A DNA stretch of 40,607 bases from Candidatus Methanomethylophilaceae archaeon (GCA_017540825.1 JAFYAH010000035.1:1-40607); one strand, 5' to 3'. Numbered from the stretch's first letter, positions 18,144 to 28,096 are shown. Numbers and translations are program-made. The notes: generated by a model from the letters alone, not told the origin.

Positions 18144-19487
18144 ATGAGAGTAATAATTATCGGCGCTGGCAACGTCGGTTACGTGTCTGCGGAGACCATA
18201 TGCGAGGTCCACGATGTGATGGTCGTAGACAACGACCCATCGAGAGAATATATAAAGACCAAGCTGAACGTGTCGTTCCTCAGCGAGGACGGGTCCAACC
18301 CTCGCGTGATCAGGGACGCCATAGAGAAGCATAGGGCCGAAGCGGTCGTCTCCACCCTCGACGACGACACCACTAACCTGTTCGTCTGCATGATCGCCAA
18401 GAGGGTCGACCCCAAGATCCTGACGATAGCGTCGGTCAACGACCCCGACTTCCGCATAGAGCTCACCTCGGGGGGCTACGAGGGCGTCGACATGATCATC
18501 TCGCCCGAGATGAAGACCGCCGAGAAGATGTACCGCATGGCCATACTGGAGAACGTCACCGACTACGAGTTCGTCGATTCGGTCGGTATCGGCGCGGCCG
18601 TGTACCGCGTGACTCCCAAGATAGTAGGGAAGATAGTCCTGCACCTGGACCTGCCGGAGGAGTGCTCGATCTTCGGCATATACCGCAACAAGGAGCTCAT
18701 CCTCGACGTGGACACGGTGGAGATCCGCGAGAAGGACAGCATATGCGTCATAGGCACTCGGAAAGGGCTCGAAGACTTCAACGACTACATAGGCGTAGAG
18801 AACAGGGCGATGGAGTTCGTCATACTGAGCGGCTCCATAGTGGGCGCAAACGTGGCCAAGATGCTGCTGAGCGACAAGAGGAAGAAGATAGTCAAGATAG
18901 TGGACTACGACCCCAGACGGTGCTCCACGCTCACCAAGATCGTCCCGGAGGCGATGACGCTCATGGAGGACTACAAGGACCCGGCCGTCCAGGCGTCGGA
19001 AGACCTGTTCAAGGCCGACTGCCTTCTGGTCACATCCGGGTCGGACGACACCAACCTGCTCATGTGCATGTCGGCGAAGACGTACGAGACCGTCAAGCCT
19101 ATAACCAGGTACTCAAGGCCCGAGTACAAGAGCGTCTTCGCAGGAACAGGCCTGGACACCATCATCGGGTATCACAACATCATAACCAACGAGATCACCC
19201 GCTGCCTGCTCCCGGACGAGGTCGCCCTCATGAGGATGAAAGGGGACAACGAGCTGTTCTTCACGTACGAGGTGGGAGACAAATCCGCCTTCTGCGACAA
19301 GTACCTCGGAGACATGCGCATCCCCGAGAAGATAAAGGTGGTCGCGATCTCCCGGGAGGGCAGGATAATCTACCCGAGCCTGGACACCAAGATCCTGGAG
19401 AAAGACCTGCTCATAGTCTTCACGAACACGGACAAGAAGGCGATCGTCAAATCCGTGTTCGGAAAGAACGTGGTCCCGGAGCTGTGA
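18144..19487 (+). CDS. trkA: Trk potassium uptake regulator TrkA
   Basis: This is the cytosolic NAD-binding gating subunit of the Trk potassium channel, with 447 residues. It has two repeats of RCK-N plus RCK-C: the first starts MRVIIIGAGNVGYV (GxGxxG Rossmann motif). The second begins at about residue 225 with VILSGSIVGANVAKML. GTGA couples its stop to the trkH start, so the channel subunits are made from one mRNA. The A/T-rich stretch 18106-18121 is its likely promoter, giving a very short leader. Confidence 0.93.
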   Translation: MRVIIIGAGNVGYVSAETICEVHDVMVVDNDPSREYIKTKLNVSFLSEDGSNPRVIRDAIEKHRAEAVVSTLDDDTTNLFVCMIAKRVDPKILTIASVNDPDFRIELTSGGYEGVDMIISPEMKTAEKMYRMAILENVTDYEFVDSVGIGAAVYRVTPKIVGKIVLHLDLPEECSIFGIYRNKELILDVDTVEIREKDSICVIGTRKGLEDFNDYIGVENRAMEFVILSGSIVGANVAKMLLSDKRKKIVKIVDYDPRRCSTLTKIVPEAMTLMEDYKDPAVQASEDLFKADCLLVTSGSDDTNLLMCMSAKTYETVKPITRYSRPEYKSVFAGTGLDTIIGYHNIITNEITRCLLPDEVALMRMKGDNELFFTYEVGDKSAFCDKYLGDMRIPEKIKVVAISREGRIIYPSLDTKILEKDLLIVFTNTDKKAIVKSVFGKNVVPEL

Positions 19488-21049
19488 GCGCCTTGGGCAT
19501 ACTGGACAGGAGCAAATACGCGGTCTGGACGAGCACCATCGTCAAGACCCTCGGCCTCATCGAGATGATCCTGGCCGTTAGCCTCATGGTGCCGGCGGGC
19601 GTGGCGCTGGTGCTCGGAGAGGACCCGCGCCCTTATCTGGCCGAGGCTCTGCCTCTGATGACCGCCGGAGCCCTCCAGTTCGTGCTGTTCAGGAAGTCCT
19701 CCAACTTCAAGCCTGTCAGCGGCCTCATGATGATGGGCCTGTGCTGGCTTATGATGTTCGTCGTCGGCGCGGTGCCTTATCTCATCCTAGGGCTGAAGCC
19801 TCTGGACGCGGTGTTCGAATCCGTAAGCGGATACACTACGACCGGGGCCACGATACTCCCGGACCCTACGCACTGGCCGGTGTCGCTAATGGTATGGAGG
19901 TCGTTCACCCAGTGGGTGGGAGGCATCTCGGTCATCCTGGTGTTCATGTACGTCCTCCCGATGGTCGGTATAGGGCGCTCCCTTTTCGTCAACGAGCTCG
20001 CCGGCTCGGGCTCGTCGGACTACACCTTGAAGATGGAGAAGGCCGCGATGTCCTTCATCTTCGTTTACGCCCTCTTCACGCTGGTGAACTATGTGATCAT
20101 AGTGCTCCTCGGCGTCGGGATGGTGGACGCGCTGTGCCTCACCTTCGCAACCATATCCACCGGCGGGTTCCTGAACAACACCAGCAGCATGGCGGACTAC
20201 TCTCTCCCGGTCCAGGTCGTGACCTTGGCGTTCATGTTCCTGGGAGGGGTGAACTTCTATCTCCACTACAACGCCCTCAAGCGCAGGGAGAAGGGGATCT
20301 ACAGGTCCAACTCCGAGTTCAAGTTCAACATAGAATGGTTCCTCATCGGCATAGCGCTGATCTTCCTGATGCCGTTCCTCAACTCCGACCTGAACAACCT
20401 GAATCCGGAAGCGGTCTTCAACGACGTGTGGGAATCGGTGTTCACGGTCATATCCATGGGGACCAGCACCGGGATGTCGATAAGCAACCTCTCCCTGTTC
20501 CCTGCCGAATGCATCACGATTCTGCTGCTGATAGGGTTCATCGGCGCTTCGTCCGGGTCCACCAGCGGAGGCATCAAGATCGGGAGGCTGAACGTCATCT
20601 ACCAGTTCATGAAGGTCACCGTCAGCAAGACGCTCCACCCAAGCGCGGTGAGGGACGTCAGGGTCGACGGCCAGGTCCTGAGCAACAACGCCGTCCTGTC
20701 CGCCTTCTCCATACTGATGCTGTTCACCATGACCCTCATCGTGGGGTCCATAGCCATCATGATGTGCGGCTATCACATATTCGACGCGGTCAACATCGCC
20801 ATAGCCATGGTCGGCAACCTCGGGACGACGTTCCTGAACTTCGGGCCCAACGGAAGCTTCTGCGACGTGAACGACGCCGCCAAGATCGTAATGATGATCC
20901 TGATGTGGGTGGGACGTCTGGAGGTCCTCACCGCGATCGTGTTCATATCCCCGTCGTTCTGGAAGGAGATAGCGATAAACCACAAGAGGTCCCAGAAATG
21001 GAAGCACAGGATGCCCGTGCTCAAGAGCCCTTCATCTCGCAGTAAGCGA
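19484..21049 (+). CDS. trkH: Trk potassium channel subunit TrkH, ends at tandem CGA-TGA
   Basis: This is the membrane channel subunit of the potassium uptake system, with 521 residues. It has four pore-loop repeats with selectivity-filter segments such as SGYTTTGAT, ATISTGGF, GTSTGMS and AMVGNLGTT, and paired membrane helices around each. GTG 19484 overlaps the trkA stop by four bases. CGA at 21047-21049 is followed directly by TGA at 21050-21052. CGA as stop removes only one Arg, so this instance is uninformative alone but fits the pattern. Confidence 0.93.
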
Positions 21050-21857
21050 TGATGTTGAGCGCGGCCTTGTCGCCGGGACGGACCTCGTTTATCGCCCCTG
21101 CGACGATGCGGGCCTTGTCTATCTCCCCCTTCTCGGCCAAGCAGAGGCCCAGCACCTCCATGCCGCCTAAGTGGGTGCGGTCAATCTGCACGGCCCTGGA
21201 GGAGTAGGCTCCGGCCGACTTCACGTTGCCGATTATCCACATGACGTGCCCCGCCAGGGCGAAGGCGTCCGCGCTCTTCTCCTTGAGGCGGTCGCGGACG
21301 TACTTGACGGCCTCCTTCTGCCTCCCAGCGGAAATCAGCGCCGAAGCGTAGCAGACCGCCACGTCGTAGTCGGCCGGATAAGCCGAGAGCAGCCTTCTGG
21401 CCTCCGCCACGGCGTCGGAATGCTCCCCGAGAGAGCTGAGGGCGTCCACGACCATGCACCCGTCATTCGGCGTCGGGGATTGGATGGCCCTCAGGCGGTC
21501 CAAAGCCTCCTCGTGCTCGTCAAGGTCCATGAGGCAGCGGGCCGATTCCCTCAGGACGGGATCGTCCTTTTCGACGCCCTTCAGTATGCCGAGGGCGTTG
21601 GAAGGATACCCGAGGCTCCGGAGAGCCATCGCGGACTGCAGCCTGGTATCGTCGTCCTCCAGAGACGAGACCAGCATCTTCATGAGGTCTAGGGTCACGG
21701 AGTCGTCCCCTACGGACTTCATGATCGACATGCACTTGATTATGGTGAAAGGCTCCCCGCTCGACTCGGCGATTGCCCTGATCTTCAGAGGGACCTCTGA
21801 AAGCCTCCCTTCGGCAATGTCCTTGCGGACCGCGGAGAACTCCGCCTCGATGTCCAT
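21021..21857 (-). CDS. TPR/HEAT-like repeat protein
   Basis: This is a 278-residue helical repeat protein. The N-terminal half has segments such as LQSAMALRSLGYPSNAL and LRESARCLMDLDEHEEAL, and the C-terminal half has repeats like AVCYASALISAGRQKEAVKY, all typical of tetratricopeptide-type scaffolds. The binding partner is unknown. ATG 21857 is preferred over GTG 21872 because a TTTAA element about 27 bases upstream suggests a leaderless mRNA. The 3' end overlaps the convergent trkH end. Confidence 0.75.
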   Translation of the reverse strand: MDIEAEFSAVRKDIAEGRLSEVPLKIRAIAESSGEPFTIIKCMSIMKSVGDDSVTLDLMKMLVSSLEDDDTRLQSAMALRSLGYPSNALGILKGVEKDDPVLRESARCLMDLDEHEEALDRLRAIQSPTPNDGCMVVDALSSLGEHSDAVAEARRLLSAYPADYDVAVCYASALISAGRQKEAVKYVRDRLKEKSADAFALAGHVMWIIGNVKSAGAYSSRAVQIDRTHLGGMEVLGLCLAEKGEIDKARIVAGAINEVRPGDKAALNIIAYCEMKGS

Positions 21858-22091
21858 GGCCCACCCATGCACGACGCATGGTTAAACGTTATCGCAGGAT
21901 CCTGGCGACTCCTCAGCAGTTCCATGCGCCCCTCGTCCGGTGGTCCTCGTAGATCAGGGCCGAACCGCCTCGCGACGGCGGGGTCGGATGCCGGACACGG
22001 CTGGCCTGCGCAGCCAGACAGAGGGATCCCGCAGAAGCGGCGGCCCATAGCATCGGATAAATAAGCGTAGACGGATACTGGGGAAGGTCAT
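21858..22091. other. Divergent intergenic region before the AAA/DUF4435 pair
   Basis: These 234 bases separate the TPR gene (minus) from the AAA ATPase (plus). A TATA-like GATAAATAAG near 22054-22064 serves the plus-strand gene. The remainder is GC-rich with no recognised RNA gene or coding frame. Confidence 0.5.
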
Positions 22092-23129
22092 ATGGTCATC
22101 AAATCGCTCTACATTAGCAGGCTGTTCAACCAATACAGTTACACGTTGAACCTGTGCGACGGCCTGACGTTCGTCCACTCCCCCAACGGATACGGCAAGA
22201 GCACGCTGATGCACATGGTATATGCCGCCATGAAAGGCGATGTCAAGTATCTTTCAGAGATACCGTTCGAGAGGCTCGACGTCGGATTCAAGGACGAATC
22301 GAACCTCATCATAGAGAACGAGTCCGGAGACCTCCTCATCCAGATGCAGAAGAACGAGCTCGAGACCCCTCTGACGCCCGACGAGATGGCCGACATCTGC
22401 GAGGTCGTCTACATCTCCCCCGAGAGGCTCATGGTGAAAAAGCGCGACGGGCACATCAGCCCCGCCCTGGAGACGTACGCGCAGGAGCTCTACGAGCGCA
22501 TAAGGTACTCCAAGGAGCACTCGGAGCTGACGCCTTACGCCGGCCAGAGGAAGGAGATGTCCGACAGCGACCTGGAGTTCTGGTGCAAGGACCTCAAAGC
22601 CAAGCTTGACTTCATCAAGGATGCGGGATTCGAGCCGGAAATACCTGCCGGATACAGATTCCCTCCCTCCAGGTACGAGCTCTCCAGCTACAGGAAGGAC
22701 TACGAGGACCTCACTTACTCCATATCCGAGTATGTGAAGGACAACTACATCCTCGCCGAGTCAATCATAATATTCAAGGACATAATCAACGGGTTCTTCA
22801 TAGGCAAGAAGATGGAGATATCGGAGAACGGGAAGATCGTGATAAACCTCAACGGGGGCGGAGCCCTCCAGCTCAGCAAGCTCTCCTCGGGCGAGAAGCA
22901 GATAATGATCATCTTCTACAACATGCTGTTCCACGCCGACCCCGGCTCGGTGATAATTCTGGACGAGCCCGAGATCTCCCTCCACGTCACCTGGCAGCAA
23001 CGGCTCGGAAAGCTGTTCGACGACATCTGCAGGGTGAGGGGCATGCAGATCGTCGTGGCGACACATTCCCCACAGGTGATACATGACATGTGGGACAATG
23101 CTAGGGAGTTGAAGCCGTACAATGCGTGA
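22092..23129 (+). CDS. AAA family ATPase, AriA-like half of a PARIS-type pair
   Basis: This is an SMC/ABC-like ATPase of 345 residues: Walker A HSPNGYGKST at about residue 30, an inserted coiled or helical middle, signature LSSGEKQIMI, Walker B VIILDEPEISLH, and the switch segment VATHSPQVIH. It overlaps a DUF4435 gene by eight bases. This ATPase plus DUF4435 arrangement is that of the PARIS antiphage system (AriA and AriB). In PARIS, the ATPase complex senses a phage anti-restriction protein and releases the DUF4435 effector. Assignment is by architecture and neighbour, so a related ATPase-nuclease pair is possible. Confidence 0.78.
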   Translation: MVIKSLYISRLFNQYSYTLNLCDGLTFVHSPNGYGKSTLMHMVYAAMKGDVKYLSEIPFERLDVGFKDESNLIIENESGDLLIQMQKNELETPLTPDEMADICEVVYISPERLMVKKRDGHISPALETYAQELYERIRYSKEHSELTPYAGQRKEMSDSDLEFWCKDLKAKLDFIKDAGFEPEIPAGYRFPPSRYELSSYRKDYEDLTYSISEYVKDNYILAESIIIFKDIINGFFIGKKMEISENGKIVINLNGGGALQLSKLSSGEKQIMIIFYNMLFHADPGSVIILDEPEISLHVTWQQRLGKLFDDICRVRGMQIVVATHSPQVIHDMWDNARELKPYNA

Positions 23130-23976
23130 ACATCTCGGATTCAGCGACATCTGCAACGAGGTGATGATGAGCCGCTCCATCTACGGCGGCGCGTTCGTCC
23201 TCGTCGAAGGGGTCACCGACGACCGCGTGTACAGGAAGTTCCTGTCGGAGGACTCGATCATCATCGAGTGCCACTCCAAAGATGCCGTCAAGAGATGCAT
23301 AAAGGAGCTGGCGCAGCACCGCGGCCTGAAGGAGGTCATAGGGATCGTGGACGCCGACCTGGACCTCCTAGACCGCAGGTTCCCCGATCCGCCCCTGTTC
23401 TTCACGGACTGCAGGGACATGGAGATGATGTGCATCCAGAGCAACGCCTTCGAGGACGTCCTGGACGAGTACGGCGACAGGGAGAAGATCCAGAAGTTCG
23501 AGGACAGGTACGGGTCCGTCAAGGACTCGCTGGTGGAGGCGAGCTACCCCGTCGGGCTGCTGATGCGCGTCTCGAGGGACAACGGGATGGGCCTCAACTT
23601 CGGCAACCTCGACGTCTCCAGGTTCGTCAATCCCAAGACCCTGACCATCGACATGGCGGCGATGATCGACGTGGTCATAATGAACTCGGCTCCCTCGGGG
23701 ATATCCAAGAAGAGGGTGCTTCGCATGCTGGAGGACGAGATAAAGAACCTTGAGGACTCCTGGGACGCCGCGAGAGGCCACGACACCGTGTCCATCCTCC
23801 TGCTGGCTCTCCAGAAAGGGCTCGGGTCGTTCAACTCCAGGTCCCTGAACGAGAACGCGCTCGCGGGATCGCTCAGGCTGGCATTCTCCGACTCGGACTT
23901 CGCCAAGACCCGCCTGTACAAGGACTCCTCCGAATGGGCCAACAAGATGGACCTGAACCTGTGGAGGCTCAGACGA
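23122..23976 (+). CDS. DUF4435 (TOPRIM/OLD-like) protein, AriB-like, ends at CGA
   Basis: This is a DUF4435 protein of 284 residues with a TOPRIM-like acidic core. FVLVEGVTDDRVYRKFL carries the first conserved Glu, IGIVDADLD the Asp-x-Asp, and FTDCRDMEMM the third acidic cluster. In PARIS the AriB effector is a TOPRIM nuclease. The ATG overlaps the ATPase stop, so the two are translated together. CGA (23974-23976) follows LNLWRLR and is the only in-frame CGA; the standard code adds 15 residues to TAG 24024, reaching into the promoter of the next gene. Confidence 0.8.
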
Positions 23977-24032
23977 AGGTGCTGGCATGCTTCGCTAGTT
24001 CGTTCTAAGGTTTTAATATGCTAGCGGTACGA

Positions 24033-24040
24033 ATATTTAA
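24033..24040 (+). promoter_or_regulatory. TATA box of the FMN-barrel gene
   Basis: ATATTTAA is centred about 41 bases before ATG 24078. It predicts a leader of about 15 bases carrying GGAGG. An in-frame CGA lies between an earlier possible start and ATG 24078. Confidence 0.55.
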
Positions 24041-24077
24041 GTCCGAGTACCGCCGTTCACGAGCTGGAGGAAACAAA

Positions 24078-24479
24078 ATGGTTACAATCCCCGCAAATGT
24101 GAAAGCCCTCTTCAACGACAAAGAGGCCTGCAAAGTCATCGCCACCGCCTGCGTCAACGGAAAGCCCCACGTGGTCCCCGCAGGGACCATCGGAGTCGCC
24201 GACGACACCACCATGATGGTGTGCCAGATCTTCATGGACGTCACCGCCAAGAACCTCGAGAAGAACCCCAAGGCGTCCTTCGGGGTCATCAAGGGAATGG
24301 AGTCCTACACCGTCAACACGGAGCTCAAGGCGAAGGTCACCGAGGGGCCCCTGTTCGACCAGATGAGCAAAGCCATCATGGACGCTCTCCACCTTCCCGT
24401 CAAGTCCGTGCTGCTCTTCGACGTCAAGTCCGTGTACAACCAGAGCGCCAGCATGGAAGCCGGAAAGAAGATGGCCTGA
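24078..24479 (+). CDS. Pyridoxamine 5'-phosphate oxidase-like flavin protein
   Basis: This is a small (133-residue) split-barrel FMN-binding family protein. The N-terminal part VKALFNDKEACKVIATACVNGKPHVVPAGT has the usual beta pattern of this fold. It contains no arginine at all, which is unusual. The cofactor and substrate are unknown; such proteins bind FMN or F420. GGAGG lies eight bases before the ATG, and the gene has its own terminator, suggesting a strongly expressed single transcript. Confidence 0.82.
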   Translation: MVTIPANVKALFNDKEACKVIATACVNGKPHVVPAGTIGVADDTTMMVCQIFMDVTAKNLEKNPKASFGVIKGMESYTVNTELKAKVTEGPLFDQMSKAIMDALHLPVKSVLLFDVKSVYNQSASMEAGKKMA

Positions 24480-24487
24480 AACTCATT

Positions 24488-24515
24488 CCGCCCTTTCCGG
24501 GCGGCTCCTCTTTTC
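24488..24515 (+). terminator. Terminator after the FMN-barrel gene
   Basis: CCGCCC (24488-24493) pairs with GGGCGG (24499-24504) around TTTCC, followed by CTCCTCTTTTC. Confidence 0.65.
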
Positions 24516-24589
24516 AAACTCGAAAAGCAGCGCCTATATGCGAGCAACCGACGGTTAGAGTTATAACATCGACCTCGATTGGGATGGGC

Positions 24590-26680
24590 ATGCAGGGCAT
24601 GTTCTGCGAGCGTTGCAAAAGCCTAATGCCTCCTGGAAGCACCAGGTGCCGCACATGCGGGGCCCCGATCGACGGATCCTCCGTGAGCAGCCAGTCATGC
24701 CTGTTCAGCGATTCCATGGAGTGGAAGAGCCGGAAGCCAGTGGAGACCAAGGTCGTGGAAGGCGCGGAGTATATGCCCTACGAGCCCCGCGGATGCCAGA
24801 TGATGATCATAGAGGACATCCGCAACGCGCTGGACGAAGGCAGGCACATAGTGATAGAGTCCGGAACCGGCACCGGCAAGACCATCGTCTCCCTCGCAGC
24901 CGCCCTCGAGCATGCGGTCCCTCGCGGAAAGAAGATAGTCTATCTGACCAGGACGATCTCCCAGAGCGACCAGGTGATGCGCGAGCTGCGCTCCATCAGC
25001 ACCATAAAGAGCGTGTCGGGGACGGCCGTGACCGGCAGGAACAAGTCTTGCCCGCTGTACCGCGGGTCTCCAGGGTTCGAGAGCCTCCCCCCTAACGTCC
25101 TCTCGATGATGTGCGACGAGCGGAAGCAGAAGAGCAACAAGGGCCAGGCAGGCGGATGCAGATACTACGACAGGGTGAAGACCGAGCTCCCGTCCATCGA
25201 GTCGTACTGCAAGAAGGAGCTCCCTACGTCCGAGACCCTGGACCGCTTCTGCGAGGGGCGCGGAGCCTGCCCGTACGAGTCCAAGAAGGCCCTCATGAGG
25301 GAGATGGACGTGGTGGCGGTCCCGTACGTCCACATCCTCTCCCCGGACATCAGGAACAACCTCATGGCCAACCTGAACACTGCCGGCGACGCCTCCGGGC
25401 TGACGCTCGTCATTGACGAGGCCCACAACTTCATCGACGCGGCGCGCAGCGAGGAGAGCTTCGAGATCGACGCCAGGCTCGTGGACTCGGCGATAGACGA
25501 ATGCGACGCCATGAAGCGCGCCGAAGTGGCGCCTGGGATAAGGATGGCCGAGTTCATCAGATACTTCAAGAGCTGCATGCGCGCGGTGGCCACGGAGAAG
25601 ATGGGCCTGGGGCAGAAGGAGTACGTGTTCGACGGGGACTTCATCGAAGAGAGGATGATGTCCAGGTTCGACATGAGCAGGGGGGACCTCTCGATGGCCA
25701 TCGACACGATAGCCGAGATCGGCGAAGAGAGGACCAAGCTCCTCATGGAGGGCGGGGACACCCGCATATCTGAGCTGGAGACTCTGGGGAAGGCCATGCA
25801 GAACTGGTGCACGGTGTCGTCCAAGAGGTTCGTGAGGACCATGAAGATAGACCAGGACGGGGAGTACCTCAGCGCCTCGTGCATCGAGCCGGAAGACATA
25901 TCCCTGTTCCTCAGGGGGATCCCGGGGTCCGTCCATATGTCGGGAACCCTCCAGCCTCTGAACCAGTACGCCAGGGTCCTGGGCCTGCCGGAGACCACTC
26001 GCTTCCGCACCTACCCGTCGCCGTTCCCCCCGGAGAACAGGAAGGTGGTCTACGTGGACGGGGTCACCACCCGGCAGGCGGACATGAGGTCGGATCCCGG
26101 CATGCAGAACCGCATCGAGAGGCATATCGTCAGGCTCTGCGAGTCGGTCGACAAGAACACCTTGGTCTTCTTCACGTCGTACAACAACATGCGCACGATG
26201 CGCCCTTACATAGAGCTGCATCTGAACAAGGACCTCTACTGGGAGGAGTCCAGGAACCTGCGCAGGACCATGGCATCCCTGGACCAGTTCCGCGCCGGAA
26301 GGAACGGGGTGTTCTTCTCTGTCATGGGCGGATCCGTCGCAGAGGGGATGGACTTCCCGGGCGACGAGCTCTGCTTCGCTATAATCGTCGGCATACCATA
26401 TCCACCCCCCTCGCCTGAGATGCAGGCCATGTCCGCGATGTTCGACGAGCGCTACGGGCCGGGAAAAGGATGGCTGTACTGCAGCGAAGTCCCTGCCCTC
26501 AGGAAGATGAAGCAGGCGATAGGCCGCCTGATAAGGACCGAGACGGACAGGGGGATGGCGGTCATACTGGACAGCCGCGCGTCCAGGTACGCGAAGCAGC
26601 TGGAGGCGACGCTGTCCTCGGACCCGGCAGGAGAGGCCACCAGGTTCTTCCTGGGCCGCCGTGAGTTCTTAAGAAAATAA
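24590..26680 (+). CDS. XPD/Rad3/DinG-type DNA helicase with N-terminal zinc ribbon
   Basis: This is a superfamily 2 ATP-dependent helicase of 696 residues. A zinc ribbon (CERC and CRTC) begins near residue 6. Motif I is ESGTGTGKT, a Cys-rich stretch follows (CPLYRG, GGCRYY, RGACPYE) that fits an iron-sulfur cluster domain, then the DEAH box VIDEAHNF. C-terminal motifs include MGGSVAEGMDFPG and QAIGRLIRTETDRG. It probably unwinds 5'-3' in repair. TTATAA centred 26-27 bases before ATG 24590 supports a leaderless start; ATG 24584 and 24599 are in frame. Confidence 0.87.
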   Translation: MQGMFCERCKSLMPPGSTRCRTCGAPIDGSSVSSQSCLFSDSMEWKSRKPVETKVVEGAEYMPYEPRGCQMMIIEDIRNALDEGRHIVIESGTGTGKTIVSLAAALEHAVPRGKKIVYLTRTISQSDQVMRELRSISTIKSVSGTAVTGRNKSCPLYRGSPGFESLPPNVLSMMCDERKQKSNKGQAGGCRYYDRVKTELPSIESYCKKELPTSETLDRFCEGRGACPYESKKALMREMDVVAVPYVHILSPDIRNNLMANLNTAGDASGLTLVIDEAHNFIDAARSEESFEIDARLVDSAIDECDAMKRAEVAPGIRMAEFIRYFKSCMRAVATEKMGLGQKEYVFDGDFIEERMMSRFDMSRGDLSMAIDTIAEIGEERTKLLMEGGDTRISELETLGKAMQNWCTVSSKRFVRTMKIDQDGEYLSASCIEPEDISLFLRGIPGSVHMSGTLQPLNQYARVLGLPETTRFRTYPSPFPPENRKVVYVDGVTTRQADMRSDPGMQNRIERHIVRLCESVDKNTLVFFTSYNNMRTMRPYIELHLNKDLYWEESRNLRRTMASLDQFRAGRNGVFFSVMGGSVAEGMDFPGDELCFAIIVGIPYPPPSPEMQAMSAMFDERYGPGKGWLYCSEVPALRKMKQAIGRLIRTETDRGMAVILDSRASRYAKQLEATLSSDPAGEATRFFLGRREFLRK

Positions 26681-26690
26681 CTTATATCGA
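26681..26690 (+). promoter_or_regulatory. TATA box of the tRNA-Ser gene
   Basis: CTTATATCGA is centred about 26 bases before the first base of the tRNA, immediately after the helicase stop. Confidence 0.55.
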
Positions 26691-26711
26691 GCGCGCTTAG
26701 GGTGCATCGCT

Positions 26712-26795
26712 GCGGAGGTAGCCCAGCTGGCCCACGGCGCCGGTCTTGAAAACCGGTGGAGAATCTCCACGGGAGTTCAAATCTCCCTCTCCGCG
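26712..26795 (+). tRNA. tRNA-Ser (anticodon UGA)
   Basis: The acceptor stem pairs GCGGAGG (26712-26718) with TCTCCGC (26788-26794) including one G-T pair, with discriminator G at 26795. The anticodon stem CCGGT/ACCGG holds loop CTTGAAA, giving anticodon UGA. A long variable arm (GGAG...CTCC) is present, as expected for a class II tRNA-Ser, and the T arm is GGGAG-TTCAAAT-CTCCC. CCA is not encoded and a T-run follows. It reads UCA codons. Confidence 0.95.
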
Positions 26796-26870
26796 CTTTT
26801 TCCGATCTCGAAGCTCCGAACCGCTCGCACATTAATGAGGCGGGAGAACGCGCCCCCGCCCCTGCGACGG

Positions 26871-27968
26871 TCAGTCCTTGTGGATGGCCGCGACGAACTT
26901 CTCGTAGTTCTCAGGATGCTGCTCGAAGTAGGCGCGCGACTCGGCGAGGCTGTCCGCGATGCCCTTGGCGACCGCATGCTTGAGGTCCATTGGGTGGAGG
27001 CCGTTCTGGAAAGCCGACTCGAGCTCCTCGTAGCTGGAGACCTCCATGTTGCCGCCGTACTTCTCCGGCCTCTCTATGAGAAGCTTGGAGCCGTTGTTGA
27101 AGAGCAGGAGCCTGGCTATCTCTAGCACGGGGTTGCCTGTCTTGGCGCTCTCGCCGCTGTCGGTCTTGTCCACCTTTATGACGGTGTTGTCGTAGTCTCC
27201 GGGCATGGGGCAGAACGCCTTCTCCAGCTTCTTCCTGATGCTCTCGGGCGAGTCGTGGATGAGGATGCCGGAGTCGGGCTTCGATTTGGACATCTTGGAC
27301 TCCATGGGGTCCATGCGGTTCATCGCCTTCAGGCCGGGCACAAGGGGGGTATGTATGGCGACAGGCGCCTTCCATCCGCATTTCTTGGCGACGTCGCGCG
27401 CGAGCATGTGGGCCCTCCTCTGGTCGAGGCCGCCGTATCCGATGTCTATGTCCATCTTGAAGATGTCCGCAGGCTGCATCAGGGGGTACAGCATCATGGA
27501 TGTGCGGATCTCGTCGTTCTCGGCCTTGCGGCCCATGATGGTCATGGCGCGCTTCACCCTGGCGACCGACGTCTCGCTGCCGATCTTGATCACGGTGGCC
27601 CAGTAGTCCAGGTCCAGGATCTCTGAGGCGAGAACGTACTTCACCTTGTCCTTGGGGATCCCGAGGGAGGCGAAGCTGTCCTTCATGTACTCCGCGCACA
27701 GCTGGATCGTCTCGAGGGAGCCGCCTAGCTTGCCATTGATCTGCGCATGCCAGTCGGCGAAGAATATGATGACCTCCAGGCCTGCCTCTATGTAGTCCTT
27801 GATCTTGTTGGCTACAAGCATCCATCCGAAGTGGCAGAGGCCTGACGGCTCGAACCCTATGTACAGGCGAGGGTGCTCTTTCTCGGCTAGAAGCGCCCTG
27901 AGGGACTCCTCGTCGACGACCTCGAGAGTGTTCCTGGTTATGAGCTCGTACCTTTGTTCTATATCCAT
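26871..27968 (-). CDS. tyrS: Tyrosyl-tRNA synthetase (archaeal type)
   Basis: This class I synthetase charges tRNA-Tyr and has 365 residues. The HIGH-equivalent lies in GFEPSGLCHFGWML, the KMSKS loop is MSKSKPDSGI, and the Tyr-binding segment includes YPLMQPADIF. ATG 27968 is chosen because the TATA element at 27991-27999 is centred 26-27 bases upstream, the leaderless spacing; ATG 27980 would lie upstream of the predicted mRNA start. No CGA is present and it ends in TGA. Confidence 0.93.
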   Translation of the reverse strand: MDIEQRYELITRNTLEVVDEESLRALLAEKEHPRLYIGFEPSGLCHFGWMLVANKIKDYIEAGLEVIIFFADWHAQINGKLGGSLETIQLCAEYMKDSFASLGIPKDKVKYVLASEILDLDYWATVIKIGSETSVARVKRAMTIMGRKAENDEIRTSMMLYPLMQPADIFKMDIDIGYGGLDQRRAHMLARDVAKKCGWKAPVAIHTPLVPGLKAMNRMDPMESKMSKSKPDSGILIHDSPESIRKKLEKAFCPMPGDYDNTVIKVDKTDSGESAKTGNPVLEIARLLLFNNGSKLLIERPEKYGGNMEVSSYEELESAFQNGLHPMDLKHAVAKGIADSLAESRAYFEQHPENYEKFVAAIHKD

Positions 27969-27990
27969 GCGGACGCCCATGCAGATAGGA

Positions 27991-27999
27991 TATAAAAAC
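27991..27999 (-). promoter_or_regulatory. TATA box of tyrS
   Basis: TTTTTATA on the minus strand gives a predicted transcription start at the A of ATG 27968. Confidence 0.6.
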
Positions 28000-28096
28000 T
28001 ACCCGAAACGGCCTGCAGAGTCGTCCTGGATGCGAAACATCAGGCTCCGACGGACGCCGAATCACAGCTGCAATTGGCAAGTTTCTTATCGGCAGC

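Noticed and set aside
21047-24024. CGA as a rare Arg codon with genuine C-terminal tails
   Set aside because: CGA would be expected inside genes at least as often as the rare CGT, which I saw about fifteen times internally, yet I found no internal CGA. Tails beyond CGA also cross promoters and neighbouring genes.
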